Source: Cupriavidus basilensis
GTDB taxonomy: Bacteria; Pseudomonadota; Gammaproteobacteria; Burkholderiales; Burkholderiaceae
Length of the DNA: 64,000 nt
NCBI RefSeq assembly: GCF_000832305.1
Contig: NZ_CP010537.1
Location: forward strand, 1,612,001-1,676,000
Direction: 5' to 3'
The notes below the pieces were generated by a model. The model saw only the letters and a list, made by a program, of their open reading frames with translations, was not told the DNA's origin and did no database searches. Below are positions 46,265-54,143 of the stretch, piece after piece. The translations under genes were made by a program, and so were the position numbers. Position 1 is the stretch's first letter. Each line of letters opens with the position of its first letter.

Positions 46265-47034
46265 GCCGCGGCTTCCAGCAGAGCCGCTCCGGCGGCATCG
46301 GTGGTGCTGCCATCAAAGCCATAGTGGCGGGCGGCCAGGAAGGGCGCATCCGGTGCGCTCTGCACGAACAGGCTGACGTCGCGTACTGTCATCGCTTGCT
46401 GGAGCAACGGTCCGCTCGCGGCCTGCAGCATGGCGATGGCGCTGTCTTGCTCGGCTTCGTCGAGCAGCCCCGTGAGCGTGATGTGGAAAATAAAGGTCTC
46501 GAACGCGTATGGGTAGCCCCACGCATCCAGCATACGCCGGGCTGGCTCGCTCAGTTGCCCTGGCTTGCGGCGTGCCAGCTCGGCGGGGGTGGGCGGCGCG
46601 CGGAAGCTGTCGAACTCGCGAACCGCTGCGTCCGCCAGCGCGTGCATGCGCGCATTGGCGCTGGCGTCGCCGCCGAGGCACCAGGCCAGGAAGCCCCGCA
46701 GGTTATGCAGTGCTAGCGGTACCGCGAAGGGTTGGCGGTACCGCGCGAAGGCGCGCATGGCGGCGTCCAGCCCGGCAGGCGTTTGGCCATCCGCCAGCCG
46801 GAACGGGGCCTTGAGCGTCGCATGCAGGCCATAGTGAGCCGGTGCTTCAGTCCAGCGGGCGATGTGGGCCATGCGGCGGGCATCGTCGGGTACGGTGCGC
46901 GCGATCGCCTCCCCTGTTTCGGCACTGCGGCCCAGCCATTGCTCGCCCACCCGCCGAAAGGGCGCGGCGGGATTGAGGTAGATGGCGTAGCGGTAAGCCT
47001 GTGGCAATGGATTGTTCGACATCGGGCTTGGCAT
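46261..47034 (-). CDS. DUF1045 2H-phosphoesterase-like protein of phosphonate operons
   Basis: About 257 residues, a predicted 2H phosphoesterase with the paired H-x-T motifs in YGLHATLKAPF and FIFHITLTGL. Proteins of this kind are found in phn operons. Enzymes of the 2H fold open cyclic phosphates, including ribose 1,2-cyclic phosphates, and the neighbouring phnN product uses the linear bisphosphate. No phnP gene is present in the window, so this protein may do that step. Start codons at 47043, 47034 and 47022 are all possible, with phnM-like stop a few bases upstream. Confidence 0.85.
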   Translation of the reverse strand: MPSPMSNNPLPQAYRYAIYLNPAAPFRRVGEQWLGRSAETGEAIARTVPDDARRMAHIARWTEAPAHYGLHATLKAPFRLADGQTPAGLDAAMRAFARYRQPFAVPLALHNLRGFLAWCLGGDASANARMHALADAAVREFDSFRAPPTPAELARRKPGQLSEPARRMLDAWGYPYAFETFIFHITLTGLLDEAEQDSAIAMLQAASGPLLQQAMTVRDVSLFVQSAPDAPFLAARHYGFDGSTTDAAGAALLEAAA

Positions 47035-47048
47035 CCTGTGCATGCGGG

Positions 47049-48245
47049 TCAGGCCGCGCGCCGCGCGCCGCCGGCCTGCACCAGCGGGAAGGCACGCGTG
47101 GCGTGGCGCAGCACACCGCCGACAATGGCGGCGCAGACCTGGGGCAGGGCGGGATCGCGGTCGTCGACGATGATGGCGTCGGCACGCAGGCCGGGGCTGA
47201 GCGCGCCGCGGTCGTTCATGCCGGCGGCGCGCGCCGGATTGCGCGAGACCAGGTCCCAGGCCGCCGGCAACGGCAGCACGCCGAGCTGTGCTACGCGGAA
47301 CGCGGCTTGCAGGGGCGCCGGGTAGTAGTAGTCGGAGGCCAGCACGTTGCACAGCCCGGCGGCGATCATCTCGGTGGCATCCGGGGCGCCGGTGTGGCTG
47401 CCGCCGCGGATCACGTTCGGCGCGCCGAACACAGCGTGGTTGCGCAACGCGTGGGCGGCGCGGGCCACATCCACGGTGAGCGGGAATTCCGCCACGGTGC
47501 AGCCTTGCTGGTGGTAGCGCTGGCGGGTGGCGGCGTCGCCGTCGTCGTGCGAAGCGACTTGCAGGCCGGCGGCGCGGGCGGCGGCAATCAGCCGTGCCAC
47601 GCCTTGGGGCACCCCGCCGGCCTGCGCGGCCGCTTGCTCCAGGCGCTGGCGGAAGATGACCGGGTCGCACTCCGCGCGGTCCGCGTACTGCGCCAGCTTG
47701 CGCGTGTCGTGCAGGCGGGTGGCCATCTGCGGCAGGTGGTCGTTGATGGCCAGGAAGCGCACCTTGCCGCTATCGATCCAGGCCAGTGCGGTTTCCAGCC
47801 CGGCCAGGTGATGCGCCTCGAAGCGCAGGTGCACATGGTGTTGCGCGCCAAGGGTGCCGCGCATGCGCTCCAGGCCGTCGAACATGCGCTGGGCGTAAGC
47901 CTCGCCGCGCAGGCCGCCCTCCCACGATAGCGTCACGCCGTGCAGCTCGGTGGTGATGCCATGGGCGAGCAACTGGCGGTCCACGTCGAACAGCGCGCTG
48001 GTGTACGGAAAGCTCACGCCGGGGCGCGGCATCACGGCACGCTCGAAGGCGTCGCCGTGAATGTCCACGATGCCAGGCAGCACCAGCAGGTCGCCCGCAT
48101 CGAGGACCGGCCCAGCCGTGCTGGCCGGCCCCGCCAGGCATCCGTCGCGCAATGCGAAGGCGGCCGGCGCAATGCCGTTGGCGGTGAGAACGCGGCGGCC
48201 GCTCAGGCCGGCAAGGGTGGGGTGAGGTGCGTGATTGGTATCCAT
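47049..48245 (-). CDS. second PhnM-like amidohydrolase, divergent
   Basis: 398 residues of the PhnM amidohydrolase family: metal ligands in DIHGDAFERAVMPRPGVSFP, ELHGVTLSW, the VASHDDGDAATRQRY segment and NVIRGGSHTG, ASDYYYPAPL. It lacks the MDHSPGQ segment that the copy at 54144 has; the same place reads NDHLPQM. It starts the phnM-like/DUF1045/phnN unit, transcribed away from phnG. It may have a substrate other than the classic methylphosphonate triphosphate. ATG 48245 is preferred over the one ten codons earlier. Confidence 0.88.
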   Translation of the reverse strand: MDTNHAPHPTLAGLSGRRVLTANGIAPAAFALRDGCLAGPASTAGPVLDAGDLLVLPGIVDIHGDAFERAVMPRPGVSFPYTSALFDVDRQLLAHGITTELHGVTLSWEGGLRGEAYAQRMFDGLERMRGTLGAQHHVHLRFEAHHLAGLETALAWIDSGKVRFLAINDHLPQMATRLHDTRKLAQYADRAECDPVIFRQRLEQAAAQAGGVPQGVARLIAAARAAGLQVASHDDGDAATRQRYHQQGCTVAEFPLTVDVARAAHALRNHAVFGAPNVIRGGSHTGAPDATEMIAAGLCNVLASDYYYPAPLQAAFRVAQLGVLPLPAAWDLVSRNPARAAGMNDRGALSPGLRADAIIVDDRDPALPQVCAAIVGGVLRHATRAFPLVQAGGARRAA

Positions 48246-48268
48246 GCTGGCGACCTTAGCGCGGGCAG

Positions 48269-48289
48269 ATGACAAACAGATGTCTAGAC
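48269..48289 (-). promoter_or_regulatory. overlapping Pho-box-like and PhnF-like sites
   Basis: On the minus strand AGACAT and TGTCAT (plus 48280-48285 and 48269-48274) repeat with an 11-base period like a Pho box, 24 bases before the phnM-like start. GTCTAGAC (48282-48289) overlaps it. The minus-strand 12-mer TGGTCTAGACAT is close to the PhnF operator I recall from Mycobacterium. Confidence 0.45.
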
Positions 48290-48338
48290 CAATTTGATCG
48301 GTAGGACGTGCGTTCCAAACGGCGGGCGATTGCGCATT

Positions 48339-49073
48339 TTAGTCCTGGTCGGCTACGGTCAGCTGAACCCAGTCGCCGGCAAAGCGCGTCACGCTGTATT
48401 GCAGCGGCGCGCCGTTCAGGTCGACGTTGAGCGCCTCCACCTGCAGGATCGGCCGCGTCTTGGGCTGGTTGAGCTGGCGGGCCACCGGCGCCGTCGGCAT
48501 GGCGGCGGTGATGCGCGACCACTTGCGCGTGTAATCGGTAATGCCGTAATGGGCCAATGCCTTGGAGATCGACTGGCGCGCGCGCATCTGCGCGTCCATG
48601 TCGGCAAACCGCGTGGCATCGAAATAATGTTCGGCCACGTCGATGGTGCGGGCTTCGGCCTTGCCCAGCATCTGCACGCGCAGGATGGGCGCGCTGCGCG
48701 TCAGGCCCAGATGCTTGGCGATCTCGGGCGCGCGCAACGTTTGCGATTCCAGCACCTCGATGTGCCCGCGCATGCCCTGGCTGGCCAGGTTCTGCGAAAA
48801 ACGCGTGCGCCGCCCGATGGCGTAGTCGATGGCGTGTTCCTGCACGAAGGTGCCCCGGCCTTGCTCGATGCGCACCAGCCCGTTTTGCTCCAGCTCGCCC
48901 ATGGCGCGGCGGATGGTATGGCGGTTGACGGCGAAACGCGTGGCCAGCTCTGGCTCGGGCGGCAGGCGCTCGCCCGGGACATAGAGCTTGTTGCGGATGT
49001 CAAGCGCCAGGGCCTCGCCGATCTGGCGCCATACCGCAACTCCCGAACCTCGCTCGACTTCCTGTTCCACCAT
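48339..49073 (-). CDS. phnF: GntR-family phosphonate regulator
   Basis: A GntR/HutC-type regulator of about 244 residues. The winged helix is visible in VAVWRQIGEALALDIRNKLY, LPPEPELATRFAVNRHTIRRA and GRGTFVQ, and the C-terminal UTRA ligand-binding domain follows. It lies between the two divergent phn units, with a candidate site before each. The ATG at 49073 has an AAGGCGGG sequence upstream; 49094 is an alternative. It is expected to repress phn genes until phosphate runs short, by analogy with known PhnF proteins. Confidence 0.88.
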   Translation of the reverse strand: MVEQEVERGSGVAVWRQIGEALALDIRNKLYVPGERLPPEPELATRFAVNRHTIRRAMGELEQNGLVRIEQGRGTFVQEHAIDYAIGRRTRFSQNLASQGMRGHIEVLESQTLRAPEIAKHLGLTRSAPILRVQMLGKAEARTIDVAEHYFDATRFADMDAQMRARQSISKALAHYGITDYTRKWSRITAAMPTAPVARQLNQPKTRPILQVEALNVDLNGAPLQYSVTRFAGDWVQLTVADQD

Positions 49074-49146
49074 CGTGTCCCGCCTTTTCGTCATCCTGCG
49101 TTAATCATTTGCGTGCTTCAATAGGATGCGATTGTGCCTCAACCTG

Positions 49147-49183
49147 GCCGTGCCGTGCACGAGGCACAAGTGCACGGCACGGC
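49147..49183. repeat. 14-bp perfect inverted repeat in the phnF-phnG gap
   Basis: GCCGTGCCGTGCAC and GTGCACGGCACGGC pair perfectly around nine bases. It lies between the two divergent starts and may be an operator or a hairpin of the phnF leader. Confidence 0.75.
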
Positions 49184-49199
49184 GTCATGAAAGCTTCAT
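49184..49199 (+). promoter_or_regulatory. Pho-box-like repeat before phnG
   Basis: GTCAT at 49184-49188 and TTCAT at 49195-49199 repeat with an 11-base period, as PhoB half-sites do. It is weaker than the phnC copy. It lies 71 bases before phnG. Confidence 0.35.
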
Positions 49200-49243
49200 C
49201 TGGCTGTGTTGTAGTTCGGCCATGGATGGTATTCTACATCTAA

Positions 49244-49255
49244 ACGTATAGACGT
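49244..49255 (+). promoter_or_regulatory. candidate PhnF operator before phnG
   Basis: ACGT-ATAG-ACGT has the same layout (four-base arms around ATAG) as the TGGTATAGACCA operator I recall for PhnF. The GTATAGAC core pairs with GTCTAGAC before the phnM-like gene. It lies 15 bases before the phnG start, where repressor binding would block transcription. Confidence 0.45.
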
Positions 49256-49269
49256 ATAGGGGATGTGAA

Positions 49270-49788
49270 ATGGATCGAACCGATACCGAAGCGGGCACGC
49301 AGGCAGGGGAGGCGGCCCGGCAGCAAGCGGATCGCGCAGCTCAAGCGGCTCAAGCAGCCCGCGCCGCCTGGCTGCGCGTGCTGGCTCTGGCAGCTCCCGA
49401 TGCCCTGGCGCAGGCCGTGGGCCGCCTCGGCGCGCTGCCGGCCTACCGCCTGCTGCGCAAGCCGCAGAGCGGCATGGCCATGGTGCGGGGGCGCGCCGGC
49501 GGCACGGGGGCGCAGTTCAACCTCGGTGAGGTCAGCGTGACGCGCTGCGCGGTGACGTTGGAGCCTGGCGTGGTCGGGGTGGGTTATGTGCAAGGCCGCA
49601 CACACGCCCAGGCGGAGCAGATTGCCGTGCTGGATGCGCTGCTGCAGTTGCCCGATTGGCATGCGCGCGTGCAGGCCGAAGTGGTCGCGCCGTTGGCCCG
49701 GGCGCGCACGGCGCAAGGCGAACACAAAGCCGCCGTGGCGGCGCAGACAAAGGTGGAGTTTTTTACCATGGTGCGTGGAGAGGACTGA
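49270..49788 (+). CDS. phnG: C-P lyase subunit PhnG
   Basis: A 172-residue PhnG subunit of the carbon-phosphorus lyase core complex, which with PhnHIL attaches the phosphonate to ATP-derived ribose. The conserved region starts near residue 31 (AAWLRVLALA) and contains LRKPQSGMAMVRGR, NLGEVSVTRCAV and VGYVQGRTHAQAEQIAVLDALLQ. The first 30 residues are an Ala/Gln-rich extension relative to E. coli. It opens an operon that continues through the MOSC gene. Confidence 0.93.
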   Translation: MDRTDTEAGTQAGEAARQQADRAAQAAQAARAAWLRVLALAAPDALAQAVGRLGALPAYRLLRKPQSGMAMVRGRAGGTGAQFNLGEVSVTRCAVTLEPGVVGVGYVQGRTHAQAEQIAVLDALLQLPDWHARVQAEVVAPLARARTAQGEHKAAVAAQTKVEFFTMVRGED

Positions 49789-49789
49789 G

Positions 49790-50446
49790 ATGTCAGGCCA
49801 AACGATTGCCGCCCAGACGGCTGGATACGACAACGTGCCCGCGGGGCGGCACGGCGCGCTTGCGCCGATGCTGCTGCCTGGCTTCGATGATGCGGTGCCA
49901 TCGGCGCAGCGGACCTTCCGCGCCGCGCTGGATGCCATGTCCCACCCGGGCAGCATTGGCGAGCTGGCCGAGCCGTGCGGCGTGCCGCAGGGCTTGTCCC
50001 CGGGCTTGAGTGCACTGCTGCTCGCGCTGGTCGACAGCGATACGCCGCTGTGGCTGCCGCCCGAGACGCCCGAAGGCGTACGCGCCTTCCTGCGCTTCCA
50101 TTGCGGCTGCCCGCTGGTGGCGCAAGTGGCGCAGGCGGCCTTCGTGGTAGTGCCGGCCGGCCATGCCGTGCCCGATCTGATGGCTTGCGCCCAGGGCGAT
50201 CCGGCCTACCCGGACCGCTCCGCCACGTTGCTGATCGAGGTCGCATCGCTGGACAGCGGCCCCGAGGTCACGCTGCGCGGCCCGGGCATCGAGACCCACG
50301 CCACGCTGGCCGTGCAGGGCTTGCCGGCCGATTTCTGGACCCAGTGGCAGGCTAACCATGCGCGTTTCCCGCTCGGCGTGGACGTGCTGCTGACCAGTGG
50401 CAGCGCCCTGTGCGCACTGCCGCGCACCACCCAAGCGGAGGCTTGA
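49790..50446 (+). CDS. phnH: C-P lyase subunit PhnH
   Basis: A 218-residue PhnH subunit of the C-P lyase core. Conserved stretches are RTFRAALDAMSHPGSIGELAE, LLLALVDSDTPLWLPP, ATLLIEVASL and RFPLGVDVLLTSGSALCALPRTT. The ATG lies one base after the phnG stop; the longer open frame from 49586 lies inside phnG and is rejected. PhnH forms pseudo-symmetric dimers that hold the complex together. Confidence 0.94.
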   Translation: MSGQTIAAQTAGYDNVPAGRHGALAPMLLPGFDDAVPSAQRTFRAALDAMSHPGSIGELAEPCGVPQGLSPGLSALLLALVDSDTPLWLPPETPEGVRAFLRFHCGCPLVAQVAQAAFVVVPAGHAVPDLMACAQGDPAYPDRSATLLIEVASLDSGPEVTLRGPGIETHATLAVQGLPADFWTQWQANHARFPLGVDVLLTSGSALCALPRTTQAEA

Positions 50447-50447
50447 T

Positions 50448-51602
50448 ATGTACGTTGCCGTCAAAGGGGGCGAGCGCGCCATCCTCAATTCGTACCGCAT
50501 GCTGGATGACTACCGCCGTGGCGACCGCTGCGTGCCGGAGCTGACGCTGGCGCAGGTGCGCGAGCAAATGCCGCTGGCCGTGTCGCGCGTGATGGCCGAA
50601 GGCTCGCTATATGACCCGCACCTGGCCGCGCTGGCGATCAAGCAGGCCGCGGGCGACCTGATCGAAGCCGTGTTCCTGCTGCGCGCCTATCGCACCACGC
50701 TGCCGCGCTTTGGCTATTCGGTGGCGCTCGATACTGGCGCCATGCGCTTGCAGCGCCGGATCTCGTCCACCTTCAAGGACGTGCCGGGCGGGCAGGTGCT
50801 GGGGCCGACCTACGATTACACCCAGCGCCTGCTCGACTTCACGCTGGAAGCCGAGCGCGAGAACGCGCCGCTGCAGGCCGCGGCAACCACGCTTGACACA
50901 CGCATGCCACGCGTGACGGACCTGCTGCGCCAGGAATCGCTGATCGAGCCGGAGACCGTGCCCGAGCACGACCCCGCGCCGCCCGACCTCACGCGCGAGC
51001 CGCTGGAGCTGCCCGCGGCGCGTCCGGCGCGCTTGCAGAACCTGGCCCGCGCCGATGAAGGCTTCCTGCTGTCGATGGGCTACTCCACCCAGCGCGGCTA
51101 CGGCAACTCGCACCCGTTCGCGGCAGAGATCCGCTACGGCGAGGTAGAAGTGGAACTGTTCGTGGAAGAGCTGGGCTTTGCCGTGACCATCGGCGAGATC
51201 GAGGTCACCGAATGCCAGATGGTGAGCCAGTTCGCCGGCAACGCGCAGGAAGGGCCGAGCTTTACGCGCGGTTACGGCCTGGTGTTCGGCTATGGCGAGC
51301 GCAAGGCCATGTCGATGGCGCTGGCTGACCGCGCCATGCGCGCCGCCGAACTGGGCGAAGCCGCCGATGCGCCTGCCAACGACGTGGAGTTCATGCTCTA
51401 CCACAGCGACAACGTGGAGGCCTCCGGCTTCGTGCAGCACTTGAAGTTGCCACACTACGTGGATTTCCAGACCAATCTCGAACTGCTGCGGCGCCTGCGC
51501 GCCGAGCGCGGGCAGGACGTGCCGTCCCCGGCGCCCACGCCGCCCGGGCAAGACGAAGCCGTCATCTCCCAAGTGCTGGCGCAGGAGGCCATCGCATCAT
51601 GA
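50448..51602 (+). CDS. phnI: C-P lyase subunit PhnI
   Basis: A 384-residue PhnI, the nucleosidase/phosphonate-transferring subunit of C-P lyase. Family segments are MYVAVKGGERAI at the start, FRYS-like LPRFGYSVALD, RRISSTFKDVPGGQVLGPTYDYTQRLLDF, and YGEVEVELFVEELGF, then LPHYVDFQTNLELLRRLR near the end. It overlaps phnJ by four bases. It is somewhat longer than the E. coli protein at the C-terminus. Confidence 0.95.
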   Translation: MYVAVKGGERAILNSYRMLDDYRRGDRCVPELTLAQVREQMPLAVSRVMAEGSLYDPHLAALAIKQAAGDLIEAVFLLRAYRTTLPRFGYSVALDTGAMRLQRRISSTFKDVPGGQVLGPTYDYTQRLLDFTLEAERENAPLQAAATTLDTRMPRVTDLLRQESLIEPETVPEHDPAPPDLTREPLELPAARPARLQNLARADEGFLLSMGYSTQRGYGNSHPFAAEIRYGEVEVELFVEELGFAVTIGEIEVTECQMVSQFAGNAQEGPSFTRGYGLVFGYGERKAMSMALADRAMRAAELGEAADAPANDVEFMLYHSDNVEASGFVQHLKLPHYVDFQTNLELLRRLRAERGQDVPSPAPTPPGQDEAVISQVLAQEAIAS

Positions 51603-52510
51603 CCGACACCAATGCCAACACCGTCGTGCGCGACGAACACTACAACTTCGGCTACCTGGACGAATCCACCAAGCGCATGCTGCGCCGCGCACTGCTCAAG
51701 GCGGTGGCGATCCCCGGCTACCAGGTGCCCTTCGGCAGCCGAGAGATGCCGCTGCCCTACGGCTGGGGCACCGGTGGCATCCAGGTCACCGCCTCCATCA
51801 TTGGCGGCGACGATGTGCTCAAGGTGATCGATCAGGGCTCGGACGACACCACCAACGCCATCAATATCCGCCGCTTCTTTGGCCGCGTGACAGGCGTGCA
51901 GACCACCGAGCGCACCGCACAAGCCACGATCGTGCAGACCCGTCACCGGATTCCGGAAACACCGCTGGCGAAGGGCCAGATCATGGTGTTCCAGGTGCCC
52001 ATCCCGGAGCCGCTGCGCTGGCTGGAACCGAGCGAGACCGAGACCCGCACCATGCACGCGCTGGCCGAATACGGCGCGATGCATGTCAAGCTGTACGAGG
52101 ACATCGCCCGCCACGGGCGCATTGCCACCACTTACGACTACCCGGTGATGGTCAACCAGCGCTACATGATGCGGCCGTCGCCCATCCCCAAGTTCGACAA
52201 CCCGAAGCTGGACTACAGCCCGGCGCTGATGCTGTTCGGCGCGGGGCGTGAGAAGCGGGTCTATGCGGTGCCACCCTTTACCAGCGTGAAGAGCCTGGAC
52301 TTCGACGACCATCCGTTCGCGGTGGAGACGTGGGATGGCTGCTGCGAACTATGCGGCTCCACCGACAGTTATCTCGATGAAATCATCACCGACGACGCGG
52401 GCGGGCGCATGTTCGTCTGCTCCGATACCGAGTACTGCGCCACCCGCCAGGAGCAGGGTGAGACCGGGCCCAACGGCGCGGCAGCCAGCGCACGCAAGGA
52501 GGCCGCATGA
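51599..52510 (+). CDS. phnJ: C-P lyase catalytic subunit PhnJ (radical SAM)
   Basis: A 303-residue PhnJ, which uses S-adenosylmethionine and an iron-sulfur cluster to break the carbon-phosphorus bond, leaving 5-phosphoribosyl cyclic phosphate and the alkane. The cysteines C249, C252, C274 and C280 have the spacing (2, 21, 5) of the E. coli cluster and thiyl-radical cysteines. The segment NFGYLDESTKRMLRRALLKAVAIPGYQ-type N-terminus is family-like. It is coupled to phnI and phnK by four-base overlaps. Confidence 0.96.
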   Translation: MTDTNANTVVRDEHYNFGYLDESTKRMLRRALLKAVAIPGYQVPFGSREMPLPYGWGTGGIQVTASIIGGDDVLKVIDQGSDDTTNAINIRRFFGRVTGVQTTERTAQATIVQTRHRIPETPLAKGQIMVFQVPIPEPLRWLEPSETETRTMHALAEYGAMHVKLYEDIARHGRIATTYDYPVMVNQRYMMRPSPIPKFDNPKLDYSPALMLFGAGREKRVYAVPPFTSVKSLDFDDHPFAVETWDGCCELCGSTDSYLDEIITDDAGGRMFVCSDTEYCATRQEQGETGPNGAAASARKEAA

Positions 52511-53295
52511 GCCGCACCGATCCGCACCAGCCGCTGTTGTCCGTGCGCGGCCTGACCCGCACCTGGGACGGCGTGCATGGCTGCCACGATGTCAGTTTCG
52601 ATCTGTTCCCCGGCGAAGTGCTGTGCGTGGTGGGCGAATCCGGCTCGGGCAAGAGCACCTTGCTGCAGGCGGTGTCCTGGCAGGCGGCGCCGGAATCCGG
52701 CAGCGTTTGCTACGACACCCGCGAGCAGGGGCTGGTTGACCTTGCCACGCTATCCGACGCCCGTCTGCGCCTGCTGGCGCGTACCGACTGGGGGTTCGTG
52801 CGCCAGAACGCGCGCGATGGCCTGCGCATGCGGGTGAGCGCCGGCGCCAATATCGCCGAGCGCCTGATGGCCGTGGGCGGGCGCCACTATGGCGCGCTGC
52901 GCGAAGTGGCCGGTACGTGGATGGAAAAGATGGAGCTCGACCTGGGCCGCCTTGACGATGCGCCGACCAGCTTCTCCGGCGGCATGCAGCAGCGCTTGCA
53001 GATCGCCCGCAACCTGGTGACGCATCCGCGCCTGGTGTTCATGGACGAGCCCACCGCCTCGCTCGACGTCTCCGTGCAGGCCCGCCTGCTCGACCTGCTG
53101 CGCCGCCTGGTGGCGGACCTTGGGCTGGCTGCCATCATCGTCACCCACGACCTTGCCGTGGCGCGCCTGCTGGCGCACCGCACGCTGGTGATGCAGGGCG
53201 GGCGCGTGGTGGAAAGCGGCCTGACCGACCAGATCCTCGACGATCCGCACCATCCGTACACCCAGTTGCTGGTGTCTTCCATTCTGCAGGGCTGA
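52507..53295 (+). CDS. phnK: C-P lyase ABC-type ATPase PhnK
   Basis: A 262-residue ABC ATPase that docks on the C-P lyase core. Walker A is GESGSGKST near residue 40, the Q-loop is VRQNARDGLRMRVSAGANI, the signature SGGMQQRLQIARN lies near 158, and Walker B VFMDEPTASLD near 177. The FVRQNARDGLRM region is a PhnK trait rather than an importer one. It overlaps phnJ by four bases and is followed two bases later by phnL. Confidence 0.94.
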   Translation: MSRTDPHQPLLSVRGLTRTWDGVHGCHDVSFDLFPGEVLCVVGESGSGKSTLLQAVSWQAAPESGSVCYDTREQGLVDLATLSDARLRLLARTDWGFVRQNARDGLRMRVSAGANIAERLMAVGGRHYGALREVAGTWMEKMELDLGRLDDAPTSFSGGMQQRLQIARNLVTHPRLVFMDEPTASLDVSVQARLLDLLRRLVADLGLAAIIVTHDLAVARLLAHRTLVMQGGRVVESGLTDQILDDPHHPYTQLLVSSILQG

Positions 53296-53297
53296 TC

Positions 53298-54071
53298 ATG
53301 ACGCAAGACGGCTACAACCATCAAGGCATGGCTGCCGACGCCCAGCGCATCCAGGTGCGCGGCCTCGGCAAGACCTTCATCCTGCACAACCAGGGCGGCA
53401 CGCGCCTGCCCGTGCTGCAGGCCATCGATTTCGATGCCGCCGCTGGCGAATGCCTGGTGCTGGCTGGCAGTTCCGGCGCGGGCAAGAGCACGCTGCTGCG
53501 CTGTCTGTACGGCAACTACCTGGCCACCGAAGGCAGCATCCGCATCCGTGACAACGACGCGTGGGTGGAGCTGACCCGCGCGCCGGAGCAACGCATCCTG
53601 CAATTGCGGCGCGAGGTGATCGGCTATGTCAGCCAGTTCCTTCATGTGATCCCGCGCGTGAGCACGCTCGACGTGGTGGCCGAGCCGCTGCAGCAGCGCG
53701 GCGCCAGCGCCGACGAAGCGCGCGAGCGTGCCGCGGTGCTGCTGGCGCGGCTGCAGGTGCCGGGCCGGCTGTGGAGCTTGCCGCCCGCGACGTTCTCGGG
53801 CGGTGAGCAGCAGCGCGTGAACATCGCGCGCGGGCTGATCGGCGGCCATCCGGTGCTGTTGCTCGACGAGCCGACCGCCTCGCTCGACGCGGGCAACCGC
53901 GCGGTGGTGGTGGCGTTGATCCGCGAAGCGCTGGCCGAGGGCCGGTGCCTGGTCGGCATCTTCCATGATGAAGCCGTGCGCGAGGCGGTGGCCACCAGGC
54001 TGCTGCCATTGCACCCGCCGGCTGTCCTGGAGGCCGCGCCGGCCGGCAAGCTTGCGGCTGTCGCGGGCTGA
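53298..54071 (+). CDS. phnL: C-P lyase ABC-type ATPase PhnL
   Basis: A 257-residue PhnL ATPase. Walker A is GSSGAGKST near residue 60, the signature FSGGEQQRVNIARGLIGGHP lies near 170, and Walker B VLLLDEPTASLD follows. KTFILHNQGGTRLPVLQ and YLATEGSIRIR are typical of PhnL. It works with PhnK and the core complex. The N-terminal 15 residues are extra compared with E. coli. phnM begins 72 bases after its stop. Confidence 0.94.
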   Translation: MTQDGYNHQGMAADAQRIQVRGLGKTFILHNQGGTRLPVLQAIDFDAAAGECLVLAGSSGAGKSTLLRCLYGNYLATEGSIRIRDNDAWVELTRAPEQRILQLRREVIGYVSQFLHVIPRVSTLDVVAEPLQQRGASADEARERAAVLLARLQVPGRLWSLPPATFSGGEQQRVNIARGLIGGHPVLLLDEPTASLDAGNRAVVVALIREALAEGRCLVGIFHDEAVREAVATRLLPLHPPAVLEAAPAGKLAAVAG

Positions 54072-54143
54072 GCCATTCATCCCGATCGCAGCTATTCGCT
54101 CCCAAGCGTTTCCACTTGTTCCCAATCGTTCCCGGAACCGACC

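Noticed and set aside
46261..47670. 469-residue version of the DUF1045 protein
   Set aside because: The extension runs through the phnM-like gene in another frame and is Arg-rich shadow sequence.
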